DNA of 64,000 nt. Source: Methylobacterium sp. Leaf125. GTDB taxonomy: Bacteria > Pseudomonadota > Alphaproteobacteria > Rhizobiales > Beijerinckiaceae. The notes under the pieces are model-generated. The model made no database searches, was not told where the DNA came from, and was given only the letters and a program-made list of their open reading frames with translations. Numbering within the stretch: the stretch's first letter is position 1; each line of letters starts with the position of its first letter. The DNA lies in the NCBI RefSeq assembly GCF_001423085.1, contig NZ_LMNU01000001.1, positions 675,495 through 739,494 of the forward strand, given 5' to 3'. Both the position numbers and the translations under genes were made by a program. Below, in pieces: positions 53,770-62,388 of the stretch.

Positions 53770-55200
53770 ATGCCGGCATTTCTCGTGAGACGCGAGTGGC
53801 TTCTCGTCCTCCTGGCGCTCGGCTTCGCCGTGGTGGCGGGGATGCTGGTCTACCTGTCGCGCCCCACCACCCTGACCGTGGCGGTCGGCCCCCGGGACGG
53901 CGCCGAGGCGACCCTGCTGCAGACCTACGCCCAGGCCCTGGCCCGTGGCCGCGAGGATGTCCGCCTCAAGCTGAACTTCTACGATGACGTGCGCGACAGC
54001 GCCGAGGCGCTCCAGAACAACAAGGCCGACCTCGCCGTGGTCCGGCCGGACGTACTCCTGCCCGAGAACGGCCTCACCCTGGCGATCCTGCACGACGAGG
54101 CGCTGCTGATCGCCGCCCCCGAGGCGGCCGGCATCGAGAACTTCCCCGACCTCGCGCGCAAGCGCCTCGGCGTGGTCGAGCGGCACGCCGCCGACATGCC
54201 GTTCGTGACGAACCTCCTCGCCTTCTACGACTTCTCGGCCCAGCCGGCCTCCGAGCCGGTTCCCGAGGGTGGCCTCGGCCCGACCCGGGTCGCCCTCGTG
54301 CCGCTCACGCCCCAGGAAGTCACCAGCGCCATCGCGGAGGGGCGCGTCGACGCGGTGGCGGTCATCGCCGCCCCGGCCTCGAAGGCGGCGATCTCGACGG
54401 TGCGCGCCGTCGAGGCGGCCTCGGCCGAGAAGAAGATCAACTTCGTCTCCGTCCCGGACGGCGGGGCGATCATCCAGCGGATGCCCGAGCTGCAATCCGT
54501 GACGATCCCGGCCGGCACCTTCGGCGGCCGTCCCAAGCGCCCGGACGAGGACGTGAAGACGGTGGGCGCGTCCTACCGGCTGATGGCGCGCGGCGGCGTC
54601 AGCCGTTTCACGGTCGCCTCGGTGACCCAGCACCTGTTCGAGTGGCGCTCCAAGCTGGCGCCCCTGGCACCCATCGCCAACCTGATGAAGGCGCCGGACT
54701 TCGATTCCACCGTCGCGGCCACGAGCGCGCGCCTGCCGAACCATCCCGGCGCGGTGGATTACTTCGAGCGCGAACAGCAGACGGTGTTCGAGCGCTACGA
54801 GGACTACATCTACCTGCTGGCGTTCTTCGGCGGCACCGTCGGATCGGGCGTCGCCTGGATCGCCCAGCGCCTCGCCCGCAAGCGCCGCGAGCGCATCGAC
54901 ATCGTCCTCGACCGGCTCCTCGACATCCTGCGCGAGGTGCGCGCCGCCACCTGCAAGGCCGACCTCGACGGCCTCGTGCGCGAGACCGACGACCTCGTGG
55001 CCGACGTCGTCCAGCACGCTCGCGAGCGCAACATCGACAACCGTACCGTGAGCGCCCTCATCCTGGCCATCGATGCCGTCCACGCGGCGATCAACGACGA
55101 GCGGCGCAATCTCGGCGCAGGCGGTATCGAGAGCGGGCGCGCGGTGGACCATGCCCGCACGGCCCGTCTGCTCTCGCTCCACGCGCCGGCGGCAGAGTAG
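53770..55200 (+). CDS. TAXI-family TRAP solute-binding protein with C-terminal anchor
   Basis: 476 residues. An N-terminal membrane segment (LLVLLALGFAVVAGMLVYLS, about 9-29) leads to a TAXI-type binding domain (about 33-330): LTVAVGPRDGAEATLLQTYA, NNKADLAVVRPDVLL, LIAAPEAAGIENFPDLARKR, GRVDAVAVIAAPASKAAIS. A second membrane segment lies near 355-378 (LLAFFGGTVGSGVAWIAQRL), followed by an approximately 95-residue helical cytoplasmic tail (RERIDIVLDRLLDILREVRA). TRAP permease genes are absent, so it may be a sensor or orphan binding protein rather than a transporter part. Confidence 0.85.
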   Translation: MPAFLVRREWLLVLLALGFAVVAGMLVYLSRPTTLTVAVGPRDGAEATLLQTYAQALARGREDVRLKLNFYDDVRDSAEALQNNKADLAVVRPDVLLPENGLTLAILHDEALLIAAPEAAGIENFPDLARKRLGVVERHAADMPFVTNLLAFYDFSAQPASEPVPEGGLGPTRVALVPLTPQEVTSAIAEGRVDAVAVIAAPASKAAISTVRAVEAASAEKKINFVSVPDGGAIIQRMPELQSVTIPAGTFGGRPKRPDEDVKTVGASYRLMARGGVSRFTVASVTQHLFEWRSKLAPLAPIANLMKAPDFDSTVAATSARLPNHPGAVDYFEREQQTVFERYEDYIYLLAFFGGTVGSGVAWIAQRLARKRRERIDIVLDRLLDILREVRAATCKADLDGLVRETDDLVADVVQHARERNIDNRTVSALILAIDAVHAAINDERRNLGAGGIESGRAVDHARTARLLSLHAPAAE

Positions 55201-55245
55201 CCGGCGGGACGCGATCGCGCCCCGGCGGCAGCCCGGGGGCCGGAA

Positions 55246-56556
55246 TCACCCGGCCGTGTCGAGTTCCGGTCCGCGGGTGACGTCGAGTCCGCTCGGCGCG
55301 CCCTGCGGCGGGCCGACCGTGACGGGCCGGCCGGTGCGCGCCGCCTCGTAGATCGCCTCCATCAGAACCTGGTCCTGCAGGCCCTCCTCGCCGGGAGTGC
55401 GCGGGCGCCGATCCTCCTGGATGCAGCGGGCCATGTGGTCGATCTCCAGGGCGAACTGGTTCTTCTGCGTCAGGATGCGGGTGTCCTGCGATTCCGCCTG
55501 CCCGTCCGGCCGCGCGATGACGAGGCGCTGTCCGCGATACGCGAAGGCGTTCTGCAGATCGATGGCGGCTCGGTCGGTGTGAACCTGGAGCCGGCGCGAC
55601 TCGTGCACCCCGTAGCTCGTCATGCACTGCGCGATGACCTGCGAGGGGAAGCGCAGAGTGAAGGAGACCGATTCCTCGACCTCGGCGAATTTCGGATCCC
55701 CCTCGGGCGCGTGGATCTGCGCCTCCACGGAGACCGGCTCCTCGCCGGTGAGGGCGCGCACGCCGTTCAGGCAATAGAGCCCGATATCCGGCAGGGCGCC
55801 GCCGCCGGCCAGAGCCTTCTTCAGGCGCCATTGCTGCGGCAGACCGGTGGTCTGGCCGTTGAAGGCCTGGATCAATCGGGTCCGGCCGACTTCGCCGGAC
55901 CGGGCGAGGCGCACCACCTCGCGGTTGTAGGGCTCGTACTGGCAGCGATAGGCGATCATCAGCTTGACCTTGGCCGCCGCGCAGGCCGCGATCATGTCCC
56001 GGGCCTCGGCCGAGGAGGCCGCCATCGGCTTTTCGCAGAGCACGTGCTTGCCGGCCTTGGCCGCGGCCAGCACGTCGCCGCGATGCACGGCGTTCGGCGT
56101 CACCACGTAGACCGCCTGGATCGCGGGGTTCTGCGCCAGGCGATCCCACTCGTCGTAGCCGTAGACCGCTTCCGGTGCGATCCCGTACTGCTCGGCCACG
56201 AGCTTCGCCTTGGCGGGGGTGCCCGACATCAGCGCGACCACGCGGGAGCGCTTCGTCTCGCCGAAGGCCGGCAGGATCTCCTCCAGGCTGAGGCGTCCGA
56301 GGCCCACGATGGCGAAGCCCACGCGCTTGCCCGGCGGCATTGGGGCCGGCGGCGGCGGGGGCGCCCGGTCTCCGGGGCCGCGCCAGTTCGGGAACATCAC
56401 CTTGCCGCCCTGCACCGCGCCGGTATCGGCCGGGACCGAGGGGCCCGGCGGGCCCGATTGCGCGCTGGCGCCCGTCGCCCCGAGGGCGAGGCCGGTTAGC
56501 GTCGCACTGCCCGCGCGGAGGACGTTGCGGCGGGAGAGGGGGATTTCATCCGTCAT
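55246..56556 (-). CDS. Tat-exported Gfo/Idh/MocA-family oxidoreductase
   Basis: 436 residues. The N-terminus PLSRRNVLRAGSATLTGLAL is a twin-arginine signal, so the folded, cofactor-loaded enzyme is exported. Rossmann domain from about 78 (VGFAIVGLGRLSLEEILPAF), YVVTPNAVHRGDVLAAAKAG, KHVLCEKPMAASSAEARDMI with the EKP motif, and the C-terminal Gfo domain with ALPDIGLYCLNGVRALTGEE, like glucose-fructose oxidoreductase. It probably carries bound NADP and acts on sugars in the periplasm; the substrate is unknown. Confidence 0.92.
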   Translation of the reverse strand: MTDEIPLSRRNVLRAGSATLTGLALGATGASAQSGPPGPSVPADTGAVQGGKVMFPNWRGPGDRAPPPPPAPMPPGKRVGFAIVGLGRLSLEEILPAFGETKRSRVVALMSGTPAKAKLVAEQYGIAPEAVYGYDEWDRLAQNPAIQAVYVVTPNAVHRGDVLAAAKAGKHVLCEKPMAASSAEARDMIAACAAAKVKLMIAYRCQYEPYNREVVRLARSGEVGRTRLIQAFNGQTTGLPQQWRLKKALAGGGALPDIGLYCLNGVRALTGEEPVSVEAQIHAPEGDPKFAEVEESVSFTLRFPSQVIAQCMTSYGVHESRRLQVHTDRAAIDLQNAFAYRGQRLVIARPDGQAESQDTRILTQKNQFALEIDHMARCIQEDRRPRTPGEEGLQDQVLMEAIYEAARTGRPVTVGPPQGAPSGLDVTRGPELDTAG

Positions 56557-56688
56557 GAAGCTCGCTGTCGGTTCCGGCGGGACAGGGGCCGCGGCGGGTG
56601 AACCGGCGGCCTACTCCCTCGGGAACGTCACGGCGAGAAACGCGGTTCCGGCGATCCGCAGGCCTGCGCCACCGGAGCGCTGCCGCTC

Positions 56689-57060
56689 TCAGGCCTCGTC
56701 GCCCCGCGCGGCCAGGCGGGCCTGCAGGGACGCGATCTCCGCGCGCGCGGCCCGAAGGTCGCGCATCAGGCCGATGGGGATCGGCACCGCGGCGGGCGGG
56801 TCCGGGACGAACTGGACGCCGACGCAATCGTCGCCGCGCCAGATCAGGCGCACCGGCCGCGTCTGCCGGGTCTTGCGAATGTGGAGGTCGAAGATCTCCG
56901 GCAGGGGCACGCCGTCGCTGAGCGCGAGGCGCAGGCCGTCCGGACCGCAGTCGCGGACCGGGCAGGCCGTGTCGGAGGCATGCGGGGCGATGCGGATATC
57001 GGCGCCGAGGAGGCTCCGCAGTCGGTTTCCGTGTCGACGCTCGCCGGTGATCGGACCCAT
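56689..57060 (-). CDS. PilZ-like domain protein
   Basis: 123 residues. ERRHGNRLRSLLGADIRI near the start carries the RxxxR-type basic box of PilZ proteins, and CGPDGLRLALSDGVPLPEIF resembles their D/NxSxxG region. Next come FDLHIRKTRQTRPVRLIWRG and DDCVGVQFV. A C-terminal helix (MRDLRAARAEIASLQARLAA) could form a coiled coil. PilZ domains bind cyclic di-GMP, but the motif here is imperfect, so binding is uncertain. The start at 57060 has GGAGAGGG upstream. Confidence 0.75.
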   Translation of the reverse strand: MGPITGERRHGNRLRSLLGADIRIAPHASDTACPVRDCGPDGLRLALSDGVPLPEIFDLHIRKTRQTRPVRLIWRGDDCVGVQFVPDPPAAVPIPIGLMRDLRAARAEIASLQARLAARGDEA

Positions 57061-57155
57061 GTGACCCTCTCCAGAAGTGGCATCCGGGATAACGGGATTG
57101 TGAGGTCTTCGTGCCGGTAAACACAAGCGCCGGGGTGGTTTATCATCCGGTAGGG

Positions 57156-57929
57156 TTAAGGCGTGCGCTCGGGCTCTCCGTGCTGGGTCGGGGCCTCGAC
57201 CTCGCCGCGCTGTTGCAGAACCAGGGCGACGAACCAGCAGAGGGCCGCCCAGGCCGCCCCGACGCACCAGCCGGCGACCACGTCGCTCGGCCAGTGCACC
57301 CCGAGATAGATCCGGCTGAGGCCCACCAGCAGCGTCATCGACACCCCGACGATCAGCACCAGGATCTTCACCCCGCGCTGCCGGTCCACCCGGGCGATCA
57401 GACTCGCCAGGGTCAGGTAGGCGATGGCCGACATCATCGCGTGGCCGCTGGGAAAGCTCGCGGTGAACACCTCCATCCCGTGGGGCACGAGGTCCGGACG
57501 GGGGCGGTGGTAGAACAGCTTGAGCACCGTCGAGGCAATCTCGCCGCCGCCGATCGCCGCGATCACGAAGACGGCGATGCGCCGGCGCCCGGTCATCGCC
57601 AGGTAGGCGCAGGCTGCTGCCGTCACGAACACGATGGTGAAGACGCTGCCGAGCCCGGTGATGTCGCGCATGGTCTCTTCGAGCCAGCGCGGCCCGATCG
57701 GGTCGGAGAGATCGGCCGGATTGCGCAGGGCAAGGAGGACCTTGCGGTCGAGGGCGGCGGTCGAGCCCTCGCCGACCTCGTTGGCCAGGGCGAAGAAGCC
57801 GTAGCCGAGCAGGCTCACCGCCAGCAGCGCCAGGACCGGGCCGACCTCGTTCAGGCGCAGGGCCAGGCGCAGGGCGTTCGCCCGGGTGAGGAGCGGATTG
57901 TTGCGGTAGCCGGAGGGCAAGGCTTTCAT
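57156..57929 (-). CDS. PAP2-family membrane phosphatase
   Basis: 257 residues, about six membrane segments. The three phosphatase motifs are intact: KLFYHRPRPD (KX6RP), ASFPSGHAMMSAIAYLTLA (PSGH) and GLSRIYLGVHWPSDVVAGWC (SRX5HX3D). Such enzymes dephosphorylate undecaprenyl diphosphate or phosphatidate-type lipids at the periplasmic membrane face. ATG at 57929 (MKALPSGYRNN) is preferred; the 16-residue upstream extension is Pro/Arg-rich. Bacitracin-resistance-type roles are possible but unproven. Confidence 0.92.
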   Translation of the reverse strand: MKALPSGYRNNPLLTRANALRLALRLNEVGPVLALLAVSLLGYGFFALANEVGEGSTAALDRKVLLALRNPADLSDPIGPRWLEETMRDITGLGSVFTIVFVTAAACAYLAMTGRRRIAVFVIAAIGGGEIASTVLKLFYHRPRPDLVPHGMEVFTASFPSGHAMMSAIAYLTLASLIARVDRQRGVKILVLIVGVSMTLLVGLSRIYLGVHWPSDVVAGWCVGAAWAALCWFVALVLQQRGEVEAPTQHGEPERTP

Positions 57930-58018
57930 GCGGGCGTCTTCGCGAACTCGTCGATGAGGGGCTGGAGCTCCCGGCATAGCGGATCGGCGGCCTGGCCTCC
58001 ATCCGGGCGAATGCGGCG

Positions 58019-58549
58019 CTATCCGAACGTGAAGGTGCCGCGACGCTCCCAGGGACCGCCGAGGTAGCGCCAGAGCAGAAGGCCCGGCGCGGTGAAGTGG
58101 AACGGCTTGAACTCCGCCTCCAGTTCCGCGTGCAGCGCCCGGGCGGTGCCGGGATCGACCTTGTTCTGGACCGTGACGTGCGGGCGCCAGCCCTGCCGGT
58201 CCTGCGCGGTCAGACCCTCGCTCAAGCTCTCGAACTGATCGGCGAGCCGCGCCCGGAAGGCCGACAGGGCGTCCGAGGCCAGCACGTAGGCGACGCCGCG
58301 CCCGGTGAAGCGCAGGCCGGTCACCGACACCTCGGGCGGCGCCTGGGTTCGGGTCATCGCCGCCAGGGTCTCGACGATGCCTGGCTCACTCGGACCTGGC
58401 AGGTGGTGGAACAGGGTCGCGTGGGCGGGAATGTGGTTGAGCGCCTGCGGGAAGTGCCGGCGGCGCAGGCCGTCGAACCGCGCGAAGGTGTCGGGATCCA
58501 TCCCCAGGGAGAGAATCAGCGGGTCGGGCGTGGGCGTGTGGTCTGTCAT
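58019..58549 (-). CDS. 2'-5' RNA ligase/phosphodiesterase-family protein
   Basis: 176 residues. The two HxT/S motifs of the 2H superfamily are present: IPAHATLFHHLPGPSE (HAT) and GWRPHVTVQNKVDP (HVT), about 95 residues apart. LILSLGMDPDTFARFDGLRR opens the protein and LWRYLGGPWERRGTFTF closes it, as in 2H phosphoesterases that open cyclic phosphates or ligate 2'-5' RNA. The actual substrate is unknown. Start at ATG 58549. The 3' end lies close to the end of the PAP2 leader. Confidence 0.87.
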   Translation of the reverse strand: MTDHTPTPDPLILSLGMDPDTFARFDGLRRRHFPQALNHIPAHATLFHHLPGPSEPGIVETLAAMTRTQAPPEVSVTGLRFTGRGVAYVLASDALSAFRARLADQFESLSEGLTAQDRQGWRPHVTVQNKVDPGTARALHAELEAEFKPFHFTAPGLLLWRYLGGPWERRGTFTFG

Positions 58550-58702
58550 GGTCCGATCCGGCGTGAGGCAGGGAGATGGCGCGGGCAGGGGTCGCGTCCA
58601 GGGGCAGGGGCCGCGTCCAGGCGAATGGTCACGGGGCGGCCCGAGGCGCCGCCACCGCCGCGCGGCCTGTTCAGGGCGGTCCGGGCCGGCTAGAGAGCCC
58701 GG

Positions 58703-59683
58703 ATGCGGCGCAAACACCGGGAAATCGTCCATGTGGGGCGCGAGGGCTGGCTCTTCCTGATCGGAGGCACGAACGGTGTCCTCGAGCAGTATCGCGCCAC
58801 CCTGTCCCGGTGGTGGCGCCTGCGCGGCTGGGTCAAGCTCATCGAGGCGCGGGCTGCCCGGGCCCGGGCGCTGGGCATCCGCTACGTGCACGTCGTCGTG
58901 CCCGAGAAGCTGTCGGTCTACGACGACCGGACCCAGGATCTGCGCTTCGATCCACGCCAGGCGCCCACCCGCCTGCTGGCCCGGCGCCTGATCAACAATC
59001 CCCACTACGTCGACCTCCTGGCGCCGATGCGTGCGGCGCGGGACGGCGCGGTGCCCCTCTACTACCGCACCGACACGCACTGGAACTACGAGGGCTGCCG
59101 GCTGGCCTACGGGGTGCTGATGCGGGCCTGCGGCGCCGTGCCCCCGGCCGATCTCGACGCCCGCGAGCGCTACGAGACCACCCGGGTGCGCGATCTGGGC
59201 GAGAAGATCCCGGAGCAGCCGATCGAGACCGCGAGCCATGCGGTGCTCGACCGGGACGCCCACCGGACCTACGCGAGCCCGCTCGTGGCCGCCTACGAGG
59301 CCGCCGGTCGCGCCCCGGACCTCCACGTCGGCGCCCATGTCTGCTTCCGGAACGACCGGCCGGACGTCGATCCGCGCACCCTGGTGCTGTTCGGCGATTC
59401 CTACGCGCATTTCGCGCCGATCATGCTCACCGGCATCCTGGCCGAGAGCTTTCGCGAGGTGCACTTCGTCTGGTCGTCGAGCATCGACTGGGGCTACGTG
59501 GCGCGGGTGCGGCCCGATCTCCTGGTGTTCGAGATGGCCGAGCGCTTCGTCACCCGCCTGCCCGACGACACCTTCGACATCGCGACCTACCAGAAAGGCG
59601 AGCACCTCGCGGCCGCCACGCCCGCCGCCGCGCCGCCCCCAGCCGCGGCCTCCGCGTCGGAGGGGCTGTCCGCCGAGGCCTGA
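58703..59683 (+). CDS. AlgX/AlgJ-like SGNH hydrolase-fold protein
   Basis: 326 residues. AlgX-type SGNH features: VGREGWLFLIGGTNGVLEQY at the start, YVHVVVPEKLSVYDDRTQD, PLYYRTDTHWNYEGCRLAYG (D-x-H pair) and TLVLFGDSYAHFAPIMLTGI (the serine block), with FEMAERFVTRLPDD. AlgX and AlgJ O-acetylate alginate in the periplasm, yet no signal peptide or membrane helix is seen here and no polysaccharide genes are adjacent. It may be a cytoplasmic relative or act on another glycan. Confidence 0.82.
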   Translation: MRRKHREIVHVGREGWLFLIGGTNGVLEQYRATLSRWWRLRGWVKLIEARAARARALGIRYVHVVVPEKLSVYDDRTQDLRFDPRQAPTRLLARRLINNPHYVDLLAPMRAARDGAVPLYYRTDTHWNYEGCRLAYGVLMRACGAVPPADLDARERYETTRVRDLGEKIPEQPIETASHAVLDRDAHRTYASPLVAAYEAAGRAPDLHVGAHVCFRNDRPDVDPRTLVLFGDSYAHFAPIMLTGILAESFREVHFVWSSSIDWGYVARVRPDLLVFEMAERFVTRLPDDTFDIATYQKGEHLAAATPAAAPPPAAASASEGLSAEA

Positions 59684-59727
59684 GCGCCCATCTTTCCGCG
59701 AACACGCAAGCGCGGGAAGGACGGATC

Positions 59728-60705
59728 ATGGGGCTGCTCGTCGACGGCGTCTGGCAGGATACCTGGTACGACACCAAGGAGACCGGCGGCCGCTTCAAGC
59801 GCACCGACGCCAAGTTCCGGAACTGGATCACCGCCGACGGATCCCCCGGTCCCAGCGGGGAGGGCGGGTTCCCGGCGGAGGCGGGGCGCTACCACCTCTA
59901 CGTCTCCCTCGCCTGCCCCTGGGCCCACCGCACCCTGATCGTGCGGGCCCTGAAGGGTCTGGAGGCGGCGATCTCGGTCTCGGTGGTCGACCCGCATATG
60001 GGCCGGGAGGGCTGGGTCTTCGGCGACTCGCCCGGCGCCACGCCCGACACCGGCACCGGCGCCACCCGCCTCTACGAGGTCTACCTGAGGAACGATCCCG
60101 GCTTCACCGGCCGCGTCACCGTGCCGGTGCTGTGGGACAAGCAGCGTGCCGCCATCGTGTCGAACGAATCGGCCGAGATCATCCGGATGCTGAACGGCGC
60201 CTTCGCGGGCACCGGGCCAGACCTCTACCCAGCCGACCTCGCGGAGGCGATCGACGCGGTCAACGCCCGGGTCTACGACGCCGTGAACAACGGGGTGTAC
60301 AAGGCGGGCTTCGCCACCGAACACTCCGCCTACGCGGAGGCCTTCACCGCGCTGTTTGCCGAACTCGACGCCCTGGAGGCCCGCCTCGATACGGCGCGCT
60401 ACCTCTGCGGCGGCCGGCTGACCGAGGCGGATATCCGCCTGTTCACGACCCTGGTGCGGTTCGACGCGGTCTATGTCGGGCACTTCAAGTGCAACCGGCA
60501 GCGCATCGCCGATTATCCCAACCTGTCGAACTACCTGCGCGATCTCTACGCCCTGCCGGGGGTCGCCGGCACGGTGAACCTCACCCATATCAAGCGGCAC
60601 TATTACGAGAGCCATCCGACCATCAATCCGACCCGGATCGTGCCCCTCGGACCGGCCCTCCACTTCGACGCCCCGAACGACCGCGCCGCCCGCTTTCCCA
60701 CCTGA
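59728..60705 (+). CDS. Glutathionyl-hydroquinone reductase-like GST (YqjG family)
   Basis: 325 residues, the usual length. The thioredoxin-like N-terminal domain has YHLYVSLACPWAHRTLIVRA with the active-site cysteine of CPWAH; RVTVPVLWDKQRAAIVSNES and SAEIIRML follow; the helical C-terminal domain has DAVNNGVYKAGFATEHSAYA, TEADIRLFTTLVRFDAVYVG and HFKCNRQRIADYPNLSNYLR. These Xi-class enzymes reduce glutathionyl-hydroquinones with glutathione. ATG at 59728 follows GGGAAGGACGG. Stand-alone. Confidence 0.94.
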   Translation: MGLLVDGVWQDTWYDTKETGGRFKRTDAKFRNWITADGSPGPSGEGGFPAEAGRYHLYVSLACPWAHRTLIVRALKGLEAAISVSVVDPHMGREGWVFGDSPGATPDTGTGATRLYEVYLRNDPGFTGRVTVPVLWDKQRAAIVSNESAEIIRMLNGAFAGTGPDLYPADLAEAIDAVNARVYDAVNNGVYKAGFATEHSAYAEAFTALFAELDALEARLDTARYLCGGRLTEADIRLFTTLVRFDAVYVGHFKCNRQRIADYPNLSNYLRDLYALPGVAGTVNLTHIKRHYYESHPTINPTRIVPLGPALHFDAPNDRAARFPT

Positions 60706-60767
60706 GCCCGGAGCCCTGCGCGCCCGCAGCCCCTCGACGAACCGACCCGCAGCCTTACATCGGACCC

Positions 60768-61256
60768 ATGATGCGCCTCTCGACCACCTGCCTCGTCCTT
60801 CTCGCTGCGCCGCTGCTCACGGCCGCACCCGCGTTCGCCCAGGCGGCCGTCAAGCTCGAGGGCCGCTGCGAGAAGCTCGTGATCGCCGGACAGGACGTCT
60901 CGGCCACCTGCAAGAACACCCTCATGAACACGGTCTCGCGCAACCGCACGAGCTTCGACTTCGCTGCCGAAGGCCGGTCCCTGAGCTTCAGCGGCAACGG
61001 CGCCCAGCAGGAGCGGACGGAGGAGACCGATCCGCTCCAGCCGGTCAACCTCGTGATCCCGAGCGAGACGACCAAGGACGGCGTGGTCCAGGGGCCCCTG
61101 GTCGCCGTCGGCTCCTGCACCTTCAGTACCCCGGAGCCGGGCAAGACCGCGATCACCTGCGAGGCGAACGCTGCCAAGGGCACTTACCAGGGCGTGTTCG
61201 TGACCGATGCCAAGGCACCGGAGGCGGGCAAGACCGGCGGGAGCGCCCCCCGCTAG
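60768..61256 (+). CDS. Periplasmic protein of unknown function
   Basis: 162 residues. A signal peptide (LSTTCLVLLAAPLLTAAPAF, cleavage after FAQA) precedes a Thr/Ser-rich mature part with four cysteines (GRCEKL, SATCKN, GSCTFS, ITCEAN), spaced to form two disulfides. Segments such as RNRTSFDFAAEGRSLSFSGN suggest beta structure. No family recognised. The start is a doubled ATG at 60768/60771. It follows the GST gene by 62 bp and precedes a tandem-repeat leader of the thioredoxin gene. Confidence 0.7.
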   Translation: MMRLSTTCLVLLAAPLLTAAPAFAQAAVKLEGRCEKLVIAGQDVSATCKNTLMNTVSRNRTSFDFAAEGRSLSFSGNGAQQERTEETDPLQPVNLVIPSETTKDGVVQGPLVAVGSCTFSTPEPGKTAITCEANAAKGTYQGVFVTDAKAPEAGKTGGSAPR

Positions 61257-61278
61257 GCGGGCGGGTCCTCATCCGGAG

Positions 61279-61336
61279 GGAGATCTTGCCGAGAGCGGAT
61301 CGTGTCGAGGGCGGATCGTGCCGAGACGGGATCCGG
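61279..61336. repeat. Degenerate 16-bp tandem repeat, about 3.6 copies
   Basis: Units GGAGATCTTGCCGAGA, GCGGATCGTGTCGAGG, GCGGATCGTGCCGAGA and a partial CGGGATCCGG run from 61279 to 61336 in the 204-bp gap before the thioredoxin-TPR gene. The middle two differ at two positions. It could be a variable-number repeat or tandem regulator sites. Confidence 0.55.
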
Positions 61337-61460
61337 GGACATTGCGTGTGGACGTCCGCTCTGGTCCGAGCGCGCGGAGTTCCCATCTCTTGACGCAGGG
61401 CGGACCGGGCGGACAGACCCGGACCCTCTGACGGATCCAAACGAAGGCCTCGAGGACGTT

Positions 61461-62360
61461 ATGCTGAACGATGCGCCGGTGCCGGGCGGCCCCACCCCCA
61501 CCAAGGATGTGACCACGGCGAGCTTCCGCCAGGATGTCATCGCCGAGTCGATGCAGCAGCCCGTGCTCGTCGACTTCTGGGCCCCGTGGTGCGGCCCGTG
61601 CAAGCAACTCGCCCCCGTGCTGGAGAAGGTGGTCGCGGGCTCCGCCGGCGCGGTGAAGCTCGTCAAGATGAACATCGACGAGCATCCCTCCATCGCGGGC
61701 CAGCTCGGCATCCAGTCGATCCCCGCCGTGATCGCCTTCGACAAGGGGCAGCCGGTGGACGGGTTCATGGGCGCTGTGCCCGAGGCCCAGATCAAGGACT
61801 TCATCGCACGCCTCGCCGGCCCCGCCGGCCCGACGCCGATCGAGGAGGCCATGTCGGAGGCCGAGGCCCTCCTCGGGGTCGGCGACGTGGCGCAGGCCGC
61901 GCAGCTCTACGCCGCCGTGCTCGCCGAAGAGCCGGAGAACGTCGACGCGATCGCGGCCCTGGCCAAGATCCAGCTCGACCTCGGCGATCTCGAGAACGCC
62001 AAGCAGCTCGTCGCGATGGCGCCGCCCGAGAAGGCGTCCCATGCGGGCCTCGCCAGCGTACGCGCGGCGATCGAGCTCGCCGAGCAGGCGGCGGCCCTGG
62101 GAGACCTCGGCACCTTCCAGGCCCGCATCGAGGCCGACCCGAGCGATTTCCAGGCTCGCTTCGACCTCGCGCTCGGCCTCAACGGCCGCAACATGCGCGA
62201 CGAGGCCGTGGACCAGCTGATCGAGATCGAGCGGCGGGACCGGACCTGGAACGAGGGCGCGGCGCGCAAGCAGCTCCTCACCTTCTTCGAGGCCTGGGGC
62301 CTTATGGACAAGGCCTCGATCCGCGGGCGGCGACGCCTGTCGACGCTGGTCTTCGCGTGA
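61461..62360 (+). CDS. Thioredoxin-TPR chaperedoxin (CnoX/YbbN-like)
   Basis: 299 residues. Thioredoxin domain about 20-130 with the complete active site VDFWAPWCGPCKQLAPVLEK (C44, C47) and SIPAVIAFDKGQPVDGFMGA (cis-proline loop). The C-terminal half (about 135-299) is TPR-like: EAEALLGVGDVAQAAQLYAA, EEPENVDAIAALAKIQLDLG, DFQARFDLALGLNGRNMRDE. E. coli CnoX lacks the second cysteine and acts as a holdase; this alphaproteobacterial version keeps CGPC, so it may retain reductase activity, as in Caulobacter. Start 61461 has CGAGGA upstream. It is followed by the LON-domain gene, 28 bp on. Confidence 0.92.
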   Translation: MLNDAPVPGGPTPTKDVTTASFRQDVIAESMQQPVLVDFWAPWCGPCKQLAPVLEKVVAGSAGAVKLVKMNIDEHPSIAGQLGIQSIPAVIAFDKGQPVDGFMGAVPEAQIKDFIARLAGPAGPTPIEEAMSEAEALLGVGDVAQAAQLYAAVLAEEPENVDAIAALAKIQLDLGDLENAKQLVAMAPPEKASHAGLASVRAAIELAEQAAALGDLGTFQARIEADPSDFQARFDLALGLNGRNMRDEAVDQLIEIERRDRTWNEGAARKQLLTFFEAWGLMDKASIRGRRRLSTLVFA

Positions 62361-62388
62361 GGCCGCGAACGAACCGCAGGGGAACACG

